Below the pieces are notes generated by a model, which saw nothing but the letters and a program-made list of their open reading frames with translations, was not told the DNA's origin and searched no databases. Positions 25,247 to 34,632 of a DNA stretch of 64,000 bases are shown here, in pieces. The DNA lies in contig CAWDTD010000001.1 in the NCBI GenBank assembly GCA_963805125.1, positions 1,116,001 to 1,180,000 on the forward strand, given 5' to 3'. A program made the translations under genes and the position numbers. The stretch is from SbD1 sp963805125. GTDB lineage: Bacteria > Desulfobacterota > Syntrophobacteria > Syntrophobacterales > Syntrophobacteraceae. Position 1 is the first letter of the stretch. Each line of letters begins with the position of its first letter.

Positions 25247-26022
25247 AAGAATGCGTGCGGCGCCATCGTAAGATTGACCGCGGGGCATCTCTTAACTATG
25301 TGCCTGGTGCGGCGATTTTGCATGGGCGGGTGGATGGACTGCGCACCTTGCCCGCGGCGGCTCGCCGCCCTCCACAGGTGAAGGTCTGCGGCTTGACCCT
25401 GGTGGATGAGGCGGTTGCGTGTGCGGAAATGGGTGCGGACGCCATAGGCCTGGTGTTTTATCCCCCGAGTCCGCGTTTTGTAAGCGGGAAGAGAGCTCGG
25501 GAAATCAGCGGGAGTCTTCCCGGGAAGGTCTGGAAAATCGGCGTTTTTGTCGACGAGCCTTTCACCGAGGTCTTGAAAAGGGCCGTATTTTGCCGGTTGA
25601 ATTGCGTCCAGCTCCATGGGAGTGAACCTCCCGAGATGGTTGAAGCGCTCGAGTTGGCTGGAATAAGTGTAATCAAATCTCTTTTTGTGAAAAAAAGGCC
25701 TTTTTTGTCTGAAGCCGGCCTTTACCGCGCTTCGGCGTACCTGATCGAGGGCGGCAGAGGGCTTGTTCCGGGTGGGGCCGGTCTGAGCTGGAAATGGGGC
25801 GAGGCCCGAGAGTTGGCCGGTGACCTGCCGTGCATTCTGGCAGGCGGCCTGAGTCCGGAAAACGTAGGCGAGGCGATCTACGAGTTCGGTCCGGACGCTG
25901 TTGACGTTAGTTCCGGAGTGGAATCCGAACCGGGGAAAAAGGACATCGGCAAAGTTCGCGCTTTTATCCAGGCGGTTCGGAATGCGAAAGTGCGGACCGG
26001 GTCAGGGAGGATATTCAAATGA
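25243..26022 (+). CDS. trpF: Phosphoribosylanthranilate isomerase with N-terminal extension
   Basis: 259 residues from the ATG that overlaps the trpC stop. The barrel begins only at VKVCGLTLVDEA (~46), with VFYPPSPRFVSG, VQLHGSEPPEMVEAL and LAGGLSPENVGEAI following. The first ~45 residues (basic, RRHRKIDRGASLNYVPG...) have no counterpart in usual ~205-residue TrpF. A GTG at 25378 would give a standard start but has no ribosome site. The coupled ATG is preferred; the extension's role is unknown. The end overlaps trpB. Confidence 0.92.
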   Translation: MKECVRRHRKIDRGASLNYVPGAAILHGRVDGLRTLPAAARRPPQVKVCGLTLVDEAVACAEMGADAIGLVFYPPSPRFVSGKRAREISGSLPGKVWKIGVFVDEPFTEVLKRAVFCRLNCVQLHGSEPPEMVEALELAGISVIKSLFVKKRPFLSEAGLYRASAYLIEGGRGLVPGGAGLSWKWGEARELAGDLPCILAGGLSPENVGEAIYEFGPDAVDVSSGVESEPGKKDIGKVRAFIQAVRNAKVRTGSGRIFK

Positions 26023-27278
26023 AATCAGGAGAGAAAGATTTGGGAATGACCGCCGTTTTTGAGAAAAAACCATCTCAACCGGATGCAGGGGGCCATTTCG
26101 GCCCTTACGGCGGGCGCTATGTAGCCGAAACGCTCATGCCCGCGCTGATCGAACTGGAGGGGGCCTACTTGTCAATATGCACTGAACCGGGTTTCCAGGC
26201 TGAGTTGAAATGGCTTTTGAAAGACTACGCCGGAAGGCCCACCCCGCTTTTTCGGGCCGAGAGGCTAAGCGCTCGTGCCGGTGGGGCTGCTATATATCTG
26301 AAAAGGGAGGACCTTGCCCATACCGGCGCTCATAAGATCAACAACACGCTCGGTCAGGGGCTTCTTGCCAAATGGATGGGCAAGGCCAAGGTGATCGCCG
26401 AGACCGGGGCTGGCCAGCACGGTGTCGCTACAGCCACGGCTGCGGCTCTGTTCGGTATGGAATGCAAGATTTTCATGGGGGTCGAGGATATCTCGAGGCA
26501 GGCCCCGAACGTGCAGCGGATGAAATTGCTGGGCGCCGAAGTAGTGCCGGTCGATTCGGGAACCGGCACGCTGAAGGACGCCATGAATGAAGCGATGCGA
26601 TACTGGGTAAGCTCTGTGCGTGACACGTTCTACATTATCGGCTCTGTTGCCGGTCCTCATCCCTACCCTGCAATGGTTCGGGATTTTCAGCGGGTAATCG
26701 GCGAGGAGGCGAAGGCGCAAATCATGGAAGCCGAAGGGAGGGCGCCGGACATGCTGATCGCCTGTGTTGGCGGGGGAAGCAACGCGATGGGCCTCTTTTA
26801 TCCCTTCCTCGACGAGACGACTGAAATGGTGGGGGTCGAGGCCGCCGGCCGCGGAATCGACACCGGAAAGCACGCGGCGACGCTCGGGGCCGGATCGGTC
26901 GGCGTTCTTCACGGCTCCAAATCCTACGTATTGCAGGATGAAAACGGCCAAATCAAGGAGGCGCACTCGATATCCGCCGGTCTGGACTACCCCGGCGTGG
27001 GGCCGGAGCATTCCTGGCTAAAGGATACGGGCCGCGTACGCTATGAGAGCGTTTTGGACGAAGAAGCGCTTCATGCTTTCCATCTTTTGAGTTCGATCGA
27101 GGGAATCATCCCCGCCCTGGAGAGCGCCCACGCCGTTGCCTGCGCCATGGTGGAAGCAGCGCGGCTGCCGGGACGGAACATCATTATCGTGAATCTGTCC
27201 GGGCGAGGCGATAAGGACTTGGGAATCGTGTCGCGTTTTCAGAGCGAGGCGTCCGCAAGAAAGGACAAGCTGTCATGA
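26019..27278 (+). CDS. trpB: Tryptophan synthase beta subunit
   Basis: 419 residues, TrpB1 type. FGPYGGRYVAETLMPAL, GRPTPLF, the PLP lysine in HTGAHKINNTLGQ (~106), ETGAGQHGVATATAAA, VGGGSNAMGLFYPF and SGRGDKDL are all present. It joins indole to serine using PLP, in an alpha2-beta2 complex with TrpA. Starts at ATGA overlapping trpF; the C-terminus extends ~15 residues. Overlaps trpA by four bases. Confidence 0.97.
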   Translation: MKSGEKDLGMTAVFEKKPSQPDAGGHFGPYGGRYVAETLMPALIELEGAYLSICTEPGFQAELKWLLKDYAGRPTPLFRAERLSARAGGAAIYLKREDLAHTGAHKINNTLGQGLLAKWMGKAKVIAETGAGQHGVATATAAALFGMECKIFMGVEDISRQAPNVQRMKLLGAEVVPVDSGTGTLKDAMNEAMRYWVSSVRDTFYIIGSVAGPHPYPAMVRDFQRVIGEEAKAQIMEAEGRAPDMLIACVGGGSNAMGLFYPFLDETTEMVGVEAAGRGIDTGKHAATLGAGSVGVLHGSKSYVLQDENGQIKEAHSISAGLDYPGVGPEHSWLKDTGRVRYESVLDEEALHAFHLLSSIEGIIPALESAHAVACAMVEAARLPGRNIIIVNLSGRGDKDLGIVSRFQSEASARKDKLS

Positions 27279-28077
27279 GCAGGATAGAAGAAACATTCGG
27301 CAGACTGGGCGCCAGGGGAGAAAAAGCGCTGGTGGGCTTCATTACCGCCGGAGATCCGGACCTTGGCCGTTCCCTGGAGATTGCGAGGCAAATGTGCAGC
27401 TCGGGGCTGGACCTTCTTGAATTGGGCGTGCCCTTTTCCGACCCGACCGCCGACGGCCCGGTCATACAACGCTCATCGGCGCGGGCGATCGGCGCCGGAG
27501 CGAACATGAAAAGCGTCATCGAAATGGTCCGCCGCATAAGAGAGTTCAGTTCGATTCCCATAGTTCTTTTCAGCTACTATAACCCCATCCTGGCATATGG
27601 AGCCAAAGAGTTCTACAGGGACGCGACGGCGGCCGGGGCCGACGGGACGCTGGTGGTAGATCTGCCGCCGGAAGAATCCGATGAATTGACCGGCGTATGG
27701 GGAAATGAGCTTGATTTTATCAGGCTGGTCGCCCCGACCACCCCCCCGGGCGCATGGCCCGGATAGCCTCGAAGGCTTCAGGGTTCATCTATCTCGTTTC
27801 CATGACGGGCATCACCGGTTCGAGTGGTGGGTTGAATCGTGAAGAAATAGCGTGCGTGGCGCACGATTTAAGAAATAGCTGCCACGGTCTGCCCATCTGC
27901 ATCGGGTTCGGAATCTCCACGCCGGACGATGTGGCAAAAGTGTCCGAATTTGCGGACGGAGTAGTTGTGGGAAGCGCTTTTGAGAGGTTGATCGAATCCG
28001 GCCTGGAGGATGGAAACATAGCGGGCAGGGTAGGGGAGTACGCCGTTCGGCTGAAAAATGCCATTCTCCAGTGTTAG
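27275..28077 (+). pseudogene. trpA: Tryptophan synthase alpha subunit, frameshifted at a C7 run
   Basis: Frame 1 (27275-27766) reads GFITAGDPDLGRSLEIA, LELGVPFSDPTADGPVIQ (catalytic Glu) and LVVDLPPEE to LVAPTTPP, then stops after a shift. Frame 2 (to 28077) continues without loss: RMARIASKASGFIYLVSMTGITG, CIGFGISTPDDV, GVVVGSAFERLIE. The break is at seven C (27741-27747); one added C gives a full ~268-residue TrpA cleaving indoleglycerol-phosphate. Every other residue is conserved, so a sequencing undercall, a recent mutation or slippage are all possible. The last 89 bases are duplicated at 34735. Confidence 0.9.
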
Positions 28078-28214
28078 CCCGTCGCAGATCCAGTTCCTCC
28101 GGGCCGTAGATTGACAGGCAAGATATCGAGGCTTGTCTGCACTATGGAGCCGGCTTGGCACGTGATGCCGAGTATGTTGCAGATATTCCAGTCTTTTCAT
28201 GATCCCCTTCGAAA

Positions 28215-29561
28215 TCAACGGGCTGTGTGGCAAAGAAGCGCCGTTACGTGCACGAGGTGGTTCAATGTATTACACTCTCGTGCAACATGGCAGTAGGGAA
28301 GATAACTGTTCATAACCGAATCCCCTGTTTGCCAGAGCAGGGGACTCTCCGGGTTGAGCCAGACGATTTTCCTGCACCTTTGCCGAATAAGGCCCAGAAT
28401 CTCAGCTCTGGGATCATCGTAGTTGTTTCGGGCATCGCCGATGATGAAAACAGTGGTCCGGCGCGAAACGCTATTGAAGTGGTGCTCCTTGAAATCCGAA
28501 AGGGCTCGGCCGTAATCGGTCAGCCCCATCGTGATCTGTAACCCTCGGCCGGTTTCGATCCTTGCGATGGCCTCTTCCAGGGGATAGGATTCAAAGATGT
28601 GGCTTGCTTCCGCCAAATTTGAACAGAAAAGGAATGTCCTTATTTTGGCTACGATCTCAGTGAGACTGTAGAGAAAGAGAAGAAAAAATCTTGTAACATG
28701 CCTCACCGAGCGGCTCATGTCGCAGATTGCGATGACATCGGGCCGGTCGGGCTTTTTCTTCCTCCATCTGATGTCAAACAGAACCCCCTGGTTAGCCAGA
28801 TTGACCCTCAAGGTCTTCTTGAAATCAAGGACCCCGACTCTGGCTGTGGAGCGCCTGCGTGCATAAAGGGTGTTTAACTGTTTAACCATTTTGGTGATGA
28901 TTCTTTGCATCCGCTGATAGTCTCGCTCGTCGATGTCTGAGAGCTTTGAATGAAAATAAAATTCCTCATTGGAAAGGGGGGCAAAGAGGGCAAATTGTCT
29001 TTGAACGTAATGCCTCACAACGCCATAAAGATCATCTCTCGCCTTTTGGAGCGCCGCTGCAGCCGCAGCGCTCCCCGAGTGCCTGCCTCGTCGCATGCGC
29101 TCGATATCCCGGCCGAGGTCTTCAAACTGCAACCGCTGAAGGATTTTGCGGACATTTTGCCCCTTCTGTGTGAAAGAGCGCAGAGATGCGACATCTACAG
29201 CCTCGAATGCCATCTGAGTCGCCACAGCGACCCCCGGCCAGTCATCTGAGAGAAGCATTCTGGAAAGGGGAGCTGCTTCGATAAGACTATCGGGGTCGTG
29301 CGCATACTCGGGAGGGACCCTGTCCGGATCGGGATTCGCGATGAACTGACCCTGTGCAAAAAACCGCTCAAAGCACAAATCGAAGATCTGCTTCTCTGCT
29401 TCCGATTTAACCAGAGAAGCTGACAAAGCGCTCTTCACGGCCATTCTGTCGCTGTAGCCGAGCAGTTGAATCGCTCCAATGGCATCCACGCTCTCGGAAG
29501 GTGATACTCGCACCCCCGAACGACGGAGAGACAGGATGAACTTTTCCAGAACACGATCCAT
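28215..29561 (-). CDS. VWA-domain (CoxE-like) protein
   Basis: 448 residues. The C-terminal half is a CoxE-type von Willebrand A domain: DVIAICDMSRSV carries the metal-ion site as D281-x-S283-x-S285, with TDYGRAL and IIGDARNNYDDPRAEIL later. The N-terminal ~250 residues are helical. CoxE proteins pair with MoxR ATPases and help assemble or insert metal centres in enzymes such as CO dehydrogenase; the client here is unknown. Start 21 bases after the MoxR stop, last gene of the marR operon. Confidence 0.88.
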   Translation of the reverse strand: MDRVLEKFILSLRRSGVRVSPSESVDAIGAIQLLGYSDRMAVKSALSASLVKSEAEKQIFDLCFERFFAQGQFIANPDPDRVPPEYAHDPDSLIEAAPLSRMLLSDDWPGVAVATQMAFEAVDVASLRSFTQKGQNVRKILQRLQFEDLGRDIERMRRGRHSGSAAAAAALQKARDDLYGVVRHYVQRQFALFAPLSNEEFYFHSKLSDIDERDYQRMQRIITKMVKQLNTLYARRRSTARVGVLDFKKTLRVNLANQGVLFDIRWRKKKPDRPDVIAICDMSRSVRHVTRFFLLFLYSLTEIVAKIRTFLFCSNLAEASHIFESYPLEEAIARIETGRGLQITMGLTDYGRALSDFKEHHFNSVSRRTTVFIIGDARNNYDDPRAEILGLIRQRCRKIVWLNPESPLLWQTGDSVMNSYLPYCHVARECNTLNHLVHVTALLCHTAR

Positions 29562-29581
29562 TATTGAGTTTCCTGGACGGC

Positions 29582-30511
29582 TCAGCCGATTATTTCGTGT
29601 ACCCGCCTTTCGACAGCCTTGATGTCTTCCTGGAATTTCAAGAAAATATTGAGAGACTCCCTGACGACATCCGGAGTGAGTTCTTCTATGTGAAGAAGCA
29701 ACAATACTCTTGCCCAGTCAATGGTCTCGCTTACAGAGGGGGCCTTTCTCAAATCAAGTCCTCTCACCCGCTGTATGAATGAAACCAGTTGTGTTCTCAG
29801 CTTTTCTGAAATTCCAGGCACGCGGCTTCTTATGATCTCTCTTTCGAGATCGGGGTCGGGATAGGTAATGAAGAGATAGAAGCATCGGCGCTTCAATGCC
29901 TCACTAAGCTCCCTTGTGTTGTTGCTCGTGAGGAAGACGAGCGGTTTTGAAACCGCGGTGATGGTGCCTAACTCCGGGATGGTCACCTGGAAATCGGAAA
30001 GCACCTCCAAAAGAAATGCCTCGAACTCCTGATCGGACCTGTCCACTTCGTCGATCAGGAGTACGGCGCCCTGCTCGCGCTGAAGAGCTTTGAGGAGGGG
30101 CCGTGGCTCGAGAAAGTCAAGGGAGAAAAAAATATCGTTGTATTGATGCAGCATCCTCATTGATTGATCCAGGTCGCCGGCGCTCATGATGACTTTATCC
30201 ACCAACTCTTTGAGCATCTGGGTGTAGAGAAGCTGTTTCCCATACTTCCACTCGTAGAGCGCTTTGGATTCATCCAGCCCTTCGTAGCATTGCAGGCGGA
30301 TGAGAGGAAGGTTCATAAAGAGCCCCGCACTCCTGGCGAGGTCGGTCTTGCCGACGCCGGCTGGTCCTTCGACCAGGATCGGTTTGACCATATGGCATGC
30401 GAGATAGACTGTCGTAGCGATCTCTTTGGTGCAAACATAACCTCCGCTCACTTTGAGACCGTATTGAACGGCTTCGACCGAGTCGGGTTTTCCGTCCCGG
30501 AGTGTACTCAT
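29582..30511 (-). CDS. MoxR-family AAA+ ATPase
   Basis: 309 residues. Walker A is GPAGVGKT (49-56), Walker B LLIDEVDRS (150-158), sensor 1 in LTSNNTRELSEALKRRCFYLFI (Arg finger pair near ~215). The fold and length match MoxR/CoxD ATPases that drive conformational change in a client with a VWA partner. The stop-start overlap with the acyl-CoA dehydrogenase upstream is four bases (ATGA), so the three are coupled. Client not identifiable from sequence. Confidence 0.93.
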   Translation of the reverse strand: MSTLRDGKPDSVEAVQYGLKVSGGYVCTKEIATTVYLACHMVKPILVEGPAGVGKTDLARSAGLFMNLPLIRLQCYEGLDESKALYEWKYGKQLLYTQMLKELVDKVIMSAGDLDQSMRMLHQYNDIFFSLDFLEPRPLLKALQREQGAVLLIDEVDRSDQEFEAFLLEVLSDFQVTIPELGTITAVSKPLVFLTSNNTRELSEALKRRCFYLFITYPDPDLEREIIRSRVPGISEKLRTQLVSFIQRVRGLDLRKAPSVSETIDWARVLLLLHIEELTPDVVRESLNIFLKFQEDIKAVERRVHEIIG

Positions 30512-31644
30512 GCAAAGGCCTTTCCTGAAAGGAGCCTGTCTCCCAGTTTCCTTTGTTTCAACCGGACAGCGCCTCCGGCAATTTTGAGACCGTGGCGCAA
30601 ATCATTTGCCAAGACCGTCAGTTCCGGATGTGAACTCAATCCGTGTACCGACTCAACCTGATGGAAAATGGCGAGAGCATGGTTTGCAATCGAGCGGAAA
30701 GCAAAAGAGGGGCTGTGCAATTCGGGAGGAAGAATTCCGCTATCCAGTGCGGTTGCAGCTTCGTATGTAAGGAGCCTCAAAGAATTGACGACCGAATCCA
30801 GCTCACCTACGCGTTCACACAACTCGGCGCCGGGAGATCCCCTCTCCCGAGCGGCTTCAATGAGAACCTTCAGGCGTCGCATCATGCCCCCACAGCCGAT
30901 GCTCATCAAGTAAACCTCTTCGTGATCTCTGAATGGCAAGGCGATCGACTCGTACCCCGAGTCCTTTTCACCCCAAATAGCCGATTTGGGAACCTGGCAG
31001 TTTTCCAGCCGTATGTTGCAGTGGGGCGATGGCCTGAAAAAGCCCAAATCCATCGGCTCCCCTGTCAGTAACCCCGTAGTGTCTCTTGGTATTGAGAATG
31101 CGCTAAACCGCTTGAGTTTGCCCTGCCGCGCGGTGACCGCCAGCACAATAAACCGGTCTGCGATAGGTCCATTGGTGAGATAGGCTTTCTCCCCGTTCAG
31201 GATATAGAAATCGCCTTGGGGGGAAGCCGCTGTGCTCAATCCCTTCGGATGGGCGCCCATACCAGGCTCGGATACGGCAAGAGAAAGCGTCACCGCACCG
31301 CTCGCAAGCTTATTCAAGTATTCGGCCTTTTGGCTAATGCCCGAATATTCAAGAAAGAGGCGCGACAGCAGGAGGTGCACCGCCATAGACAAGCCCAGCC
31401 CCATGCTGCCGCCTTCGGATACGAGAGCTTCTGTAGCGATAACTCCTGAAAAATGACCGCCTCCCAGGCCGCCAAAGTCACGTGGAAGCAGCAGCCCAAG
31501 AAAACCTTCCCGGCCCATTGCTTGCCAGATGTTGAGAGGAAGGATATCCAGTGAGTGCAGATCACCCCGGCAGGCGATCTTCCGCCTGGCAAATCGTATG
31601 ACTCTGTCTCTAAGGTTTGCTTGATCCTGACTTATCGAAACCAC
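30508..31644 (-). CDS. Acyl-CoA dehydrogenase
   Basis: 378 residues from the GTG at 31644, which has GGAGG seven bases upstream; a longer ATG start at 31686 would overlap marR by 77 bases and is less likely. LLLPRDFGGLGGG, the FAD-binding LSLAVSEPGMGAHPKGLST and YLTNGPIADRFIV are present. The catalytic Glu region is less conserved, and the C-terminal domain is a little short, so activity on CoA thioesters is inferred. Such enzymes pass electrons to ETF. In an operon with MarR, MoxR and VWA proteins and opposite an ETF-type oxidoreductase. Confidence 0.85.
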   Translation of the reverse strand: MVSISQDQANLRDRVIRFARRKIACRGDLHSLDILPLNIWQAMGREGFLGLLLPRDFGGLGGGHFSGVIATEALVSEGGSMGLGLSMAVHLLLSRLFLEYSGISQKAEYLNKLASGAVTLSLAVSEPGMGAHPKGLSTAASPQGDFYILNGEKAYLTNGPIADRFIVLAVTARQGKLKRFSAFSIPRDTTGLLTGEPMDLGFFRPSPHCNIRLENCQVPKSAIWGEKDSGYESIALPFRDHEEVYLMSIGCGGMMRRLKVLIEAARERGSPGAELCERVGELDSVVNSLRLLTYEAATALDSGILPPELHSPSFAFRSIANHALAIFHQVESVHGLSSHPELTVLANDLRHGLKIAGGAVRLKQRKLGDRLLSGKAFA

Positions 31645-32095
31645 CGGAGATCCTCCGCCCTTGCCCGCTCTGCCCGAACTTCTCAAAGATGCCGTTGAGG
31701 ACCTTCTTAAATGATTCTATCTCCTCGACTAAAAAACCCTCCTTGATCTCCTCATTCACCCTCCTGATAACCCCCTTGGCTTTGTCGATTTCTTCCAATC
31801 CATCAGGTGTAATGGAAATGAGGTAGGCACGGCGGTCGTTCAGCGACATTTTGCGACTGATAAAGCCGGACCTCTCCAGACGGTCCACGAGGCCCGTAAT
31901 GGCGGAATTGTCCGTTGAGAGAATCTGGCTGAGTTCGGTCATCGTTCGACCGTCCTTTTGCTTGAGCAGGAAAAGAATGCCTGCCTGTGCGACGCCAATT
32001 CGCACGCCGGCGGTTGTAAGTTGACTCCTGATATAGTTTTGGAGCTTGTTTTGGGCCTTGAAGAGAAGAAAAATCAGCCGGTCATCCATCACCAT
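31610..32095 (-). CDS. MarR-family transcriptional regulator
   Basis: 161 residues. A winged helix-turn-helix is visible: GVRIGVAQAGILFLLKQKDG, TMTELSQILSTDNSAITGLVDRLERSGFISRK, then DRRAYLISITPDGLEE (wing). MarR dimers bind palindromes and release on small ligands or oxidation. It overlaps the acyl-CoA dehydrogenase start by 35 bases, so the two are cotranscribed. A near-perfect 20-bp palindrome lies inside its own promoter, supporting autoregulation. Confidence 0.92.
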   Translation of the reverse strand: MVMDDRLIFLLFKAQNKLQNYIRSQLTTAGVRIGVAQAGILFLLKQKDGRTMTELSQILSTDNSAITGLVDRLERSGFISRKMSLNDRRAYLISITPDGLEEIDKAKGVIRRVNEEIKEGFLVEEIESFKKVLNGIFEKFGQSGQGRRISGGFDKSGSSKP

Positions 32096-32158
32096 AAGAA
32101 CTTCCCGCTATTCGCACTCCGACATTCGTGCAGGGCACTCCAGTTGTGTTGGGGGCCA

Positions 32159-32189
32159 ATATTTTGCATGCCAAATATCGGTCTGTCAA
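32159..32189 (-). promoter_or_regulatory. marR operon promoter with palindromic operator
   Basis: On the minus strand, TTGACA (32189-32184) and CAAAAT (32166-32161) are spaced by exactly 17 bases. ATATTTTGCATGCCAAATAT (32159-32178) is an 18/20 palindrome covering the spacer and the -10, the usual placement of a MarR repressor site. The marR start is 64 bases downstream. The 404-nt region also lies upstream of the divergent oxidoreductase gene; no equally good site was seen for that direction. Confidence 0.65.
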
Positions 32190-32499
32190 GAATTTTGCTC
32201 CATAACTTCGAGAGTGGAAACGAAAAACCCCGAAAACAAAAAAGGGGCGGCGAAGAGCGGAGGAAACGCTTCGGCTGTTGTGCGGAAAAGACAATGGTAA
32301 GGCTGGAGAGTGTGACACATCAAAAATATCTGCATCAACATCGTCCGCTTGACAGCCCATCGAGGGCGTGCTACCCGTAAAGCGCACGATAAGTCATTAT
32401 TGATGGAACATCTCCCGCTTAAAGCAATGTCAATCCCTTGAAAATATTCATTATCAGGCCGCAACTTGCACAAAACACCAACAGGAGGGTGGTTTCATT

Positions 32500-34563
32500 A
32501 TGTACGCATACCTCACTCCCAGCGAGTTTCTCCCTGTAAGGTTCCTGTTCGTGCTGTGTTTCCTCGGGGTCCTTTACCTTTTCGCAACGCGGGTTAAATT
32601 TCTGTTCCAGGCCATGCGCCTAGGCGTCCCTGATCCGAAACCGCGGTTCGACCACCCGGGCAAGAGGGTCATGAGCGTACTGACGTTCGTGTTCGGGCAG
32701 AAGCGCGTTCTGATGTTTCCGGGAGGCATCGGGCACTTCGTGATTTTTTGGGGCTTCCTGATGATCTCCCTGGCGACTTTGGAGTTTCTTGTCAACGCTG
32801 TGTTCCCGGGAATTTCGTTCTGGAAAATACCCGGCTTCCCCGTCATCGGATTGATCGTGGACATCATTAGCCTGGCGGTATTGGCGGCTATCGCGATTTC
32901 TCTGTTCCGCCGGCTTGTTGTCAAGCCGGTGCGGCTTATAGGCCCTCTATCAGGCACTATCGACGCGCTCATCATTCTCGGCCTTATCTCCACGCTGATC
33001 GTCAGTTACTTCCTTATGTGCGCGATGAGAATATCGACCGGAGAAATAAACGCTACATGGGCACCGGTTTCAAACTTGTTCACAGGTCTTATGCCCGCCG
33101 TGAAGGAAGGAGAGGTGACAAGCGCCGCCAAGGCCGTTTTCGGCCTTCTGTGGCTCATTCATGTCTCGGCGCTTCTCTTCTTCATCTACTACATTCCGCG
33201 CTCTAAACACCTTCACATCCTCGGCGCGATTCCGAACATCTTCCTTCAGGACTTCGGTCCCACGGGAGTCATCAATAGGATGGACCTCGAGGACGAAGAG
33301 GCTGAATCGTTCGGCGTCAATGCGGTAGAGCAGTTTAGCTGGAAACAGCTCCTCGACACTTATGCCTGCACCGAATGCGGCCGCTGCCAGGAACAGTGCC
33401 CTGCTTTCAACACCGGCAAGGAACTTACTCCCAAGGGTCTAATCCACGAATTGAAGGAACACCTCTTCGAGCGGGCGCCCGTCCTTATTAAGGAAGGCAA
33501 GATGTCTCCGGAAAAACTCGAAGCAATGAGAGAGAAGTACGAAGTCTTGAGCAAGGACCTTATCGGCGGCGTCTTCAGCGAGAAATTCATCTGGGCCTGC
33601 ACTTCATGCCAGGCATGCCAGACTTGCTGCCCCGTGTGGATCGAGCACGTGCAGCTCATCATGGATATGAGGCGCTATCTTGTTCTGACCGAGGCGAAGA
33701 TGAGCCAGGAGGTTCAGCTTGCCATGCGCAACATGGAAAAGAACTCGAATCCGTGGGGCATTGGCCGGCACTTGCGGGCAGAATGGGCCGTCGACCTCGA
33801 CGTTGCAACCATGGTGGAAAAAGGAGACAACGGCGCCGAATATCTCCTCTATCTTGGCTGCGTCGCTTCTCTCGACCAGGAGAACAGGAGGATCGCCATC
33901 GACACCGCGACAATCCTCAAAGCCGCGGGCGTGGACTTCGCAATCCTCGGTCAAGAGGAAATGTGCTGTGGCGAAACGGCTCGACGCCTCGGCAATGAAT
34001 ACCTCTCCGCTGCAATGATGCAGGGCAACGTCGACGTCTTCAACGGCTACAACGTGAAGAAGGTCATCACGGTGTGCCCGCACGGCTACAACACGATCAA
34101 GAACGAGTACAAGCAGTTCGGCGGCGATTACGAGGTTTATCACCACACGGAGTTTATAAAGAAGCTTTTCGATGAGGGTAAGATCAAGTTGAGCAAAAGC
34201 GTTGATTTGGGCAAAGTCGTGTGGCACGACTCCTGTTACCTGGGCAGGTATAATGAAATTTACGAGCAGCCTCGCGACCTCATCGAAAAGGCGACTGGCA
34301 AACCGCCCACCGAAATGAGCAAGCACCACAAGTTCAGCTTCTGCTGTGGCGCAGGCGGCGGCGGGATGTGGATGGAGGAGAGCGAGGGCGAGCGCATCAA
34401 CGCAGCGCGCGCAAAGATGGCCGTGGAAGCCGGCGCGGACACTGTGTGCACCGCTTGTCCGTTCTGCCGCACGATGCTTACGGACGGCGTCTGGGATCTC
34501 GGAAAGGGGAACATCAAAGTCAGGGACATCAGCAACGTTGTTCTCAGCGCCATGAAGTACTGA
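32500..34563 (+). CDS. Membrane iron-sulfur oxidoreductase (EMO-type ETF:menaquinone oxidoreductase candidate)
   Basis: 687 residues. The first ~250 hold about six membrane helices with a NarI-like cytochrome b layout. A two-cluster ferredoxin domain follows: CTECGRCQEQCP (~290) and CTSCQACQTCCP (~367). Then two CCG domains, CCGETARR (~488) and CCGAGGGGMWMEE (~614). This is the architecture of the HdrD-like membrane protein that takes electrons from EtfAB to menaquinone during fatty-acid oxidation in syntrophs and sulfate reducers. Adjacent acyl-CoA dehydrogenase supports that. EtfAB genes are not in the window. AGGAGGG precedes the start. Confidence 0.88.
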   Translation: MYAYLTPSEFLPVRFLFVLCFLGVLYLFATRVKFLFQAMRLGVPDPKPRFDHPGKRVMSVLTFVFGQKRVLMFPGGIGHFVIFWGFLMISLATLEFLVNAVFPGISFWKIPGFPVIGLIVDIISLAVLAAIAISLFRRLVVKPVRLIGPLSGTIDALIILGLISTLIVSYFLMCAMRISTGEINATWAPVSNLFTGLMPAVKEGEVTSAAKAVFGLLWLIHVSALLFFIYYIPRSKHLHILGAIPNIFLQDFGPTGVINRMDLEDEEAESFGVNAVEQFSWKQLLDTYACTECGRCQEQCPAFNTGKELTPKGLIHELKEHLFERAPVLIKEGKMSPEKLEAMREKYEVLSKDLIGGVFSEKFIWACTSCQACQTCCPVWIEHVQLIMDMRRYLVLTEAKMSQEVQLAMRNMEKNSNPWGIGRHLRAEWAVDLDVATMVEKGDNGAEYLLYLGCVASLDQENRRIAIDTATILKAAGVDFAILGQEEMCCGETARRLGNEYLSAAMMQGNVDVFNGYNVKKVITVCPHGYNTIKNEYKQFGGDYEVYHHTEFIKKLFDEGKIKLSKSVDLGKVVWHDSCYLGRYNEIYEQPRDLIEKATGKPPTEMSKHHKFSFCCGAGGGGMWMEESEGERINAARAKMAVEAGADTVCTACPFCRTMLTDGVWDLGKGNIKVRDISNVVLSAMKY

Positions 34564-34632
34564 TATCAACTTGCCTTAAGAGCGGAGGGGAAACATCGGG
34601 TAGGGGAGGTGTCACCCCTCCCTTCACCACGC

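Noticed and set aside
32574..34569. Several long antisense frames across the EMO gene
   Set aside because: High-GC third codon positions of the real gene create them; the plus-strand protein has full Fe-S and CCG motifs.
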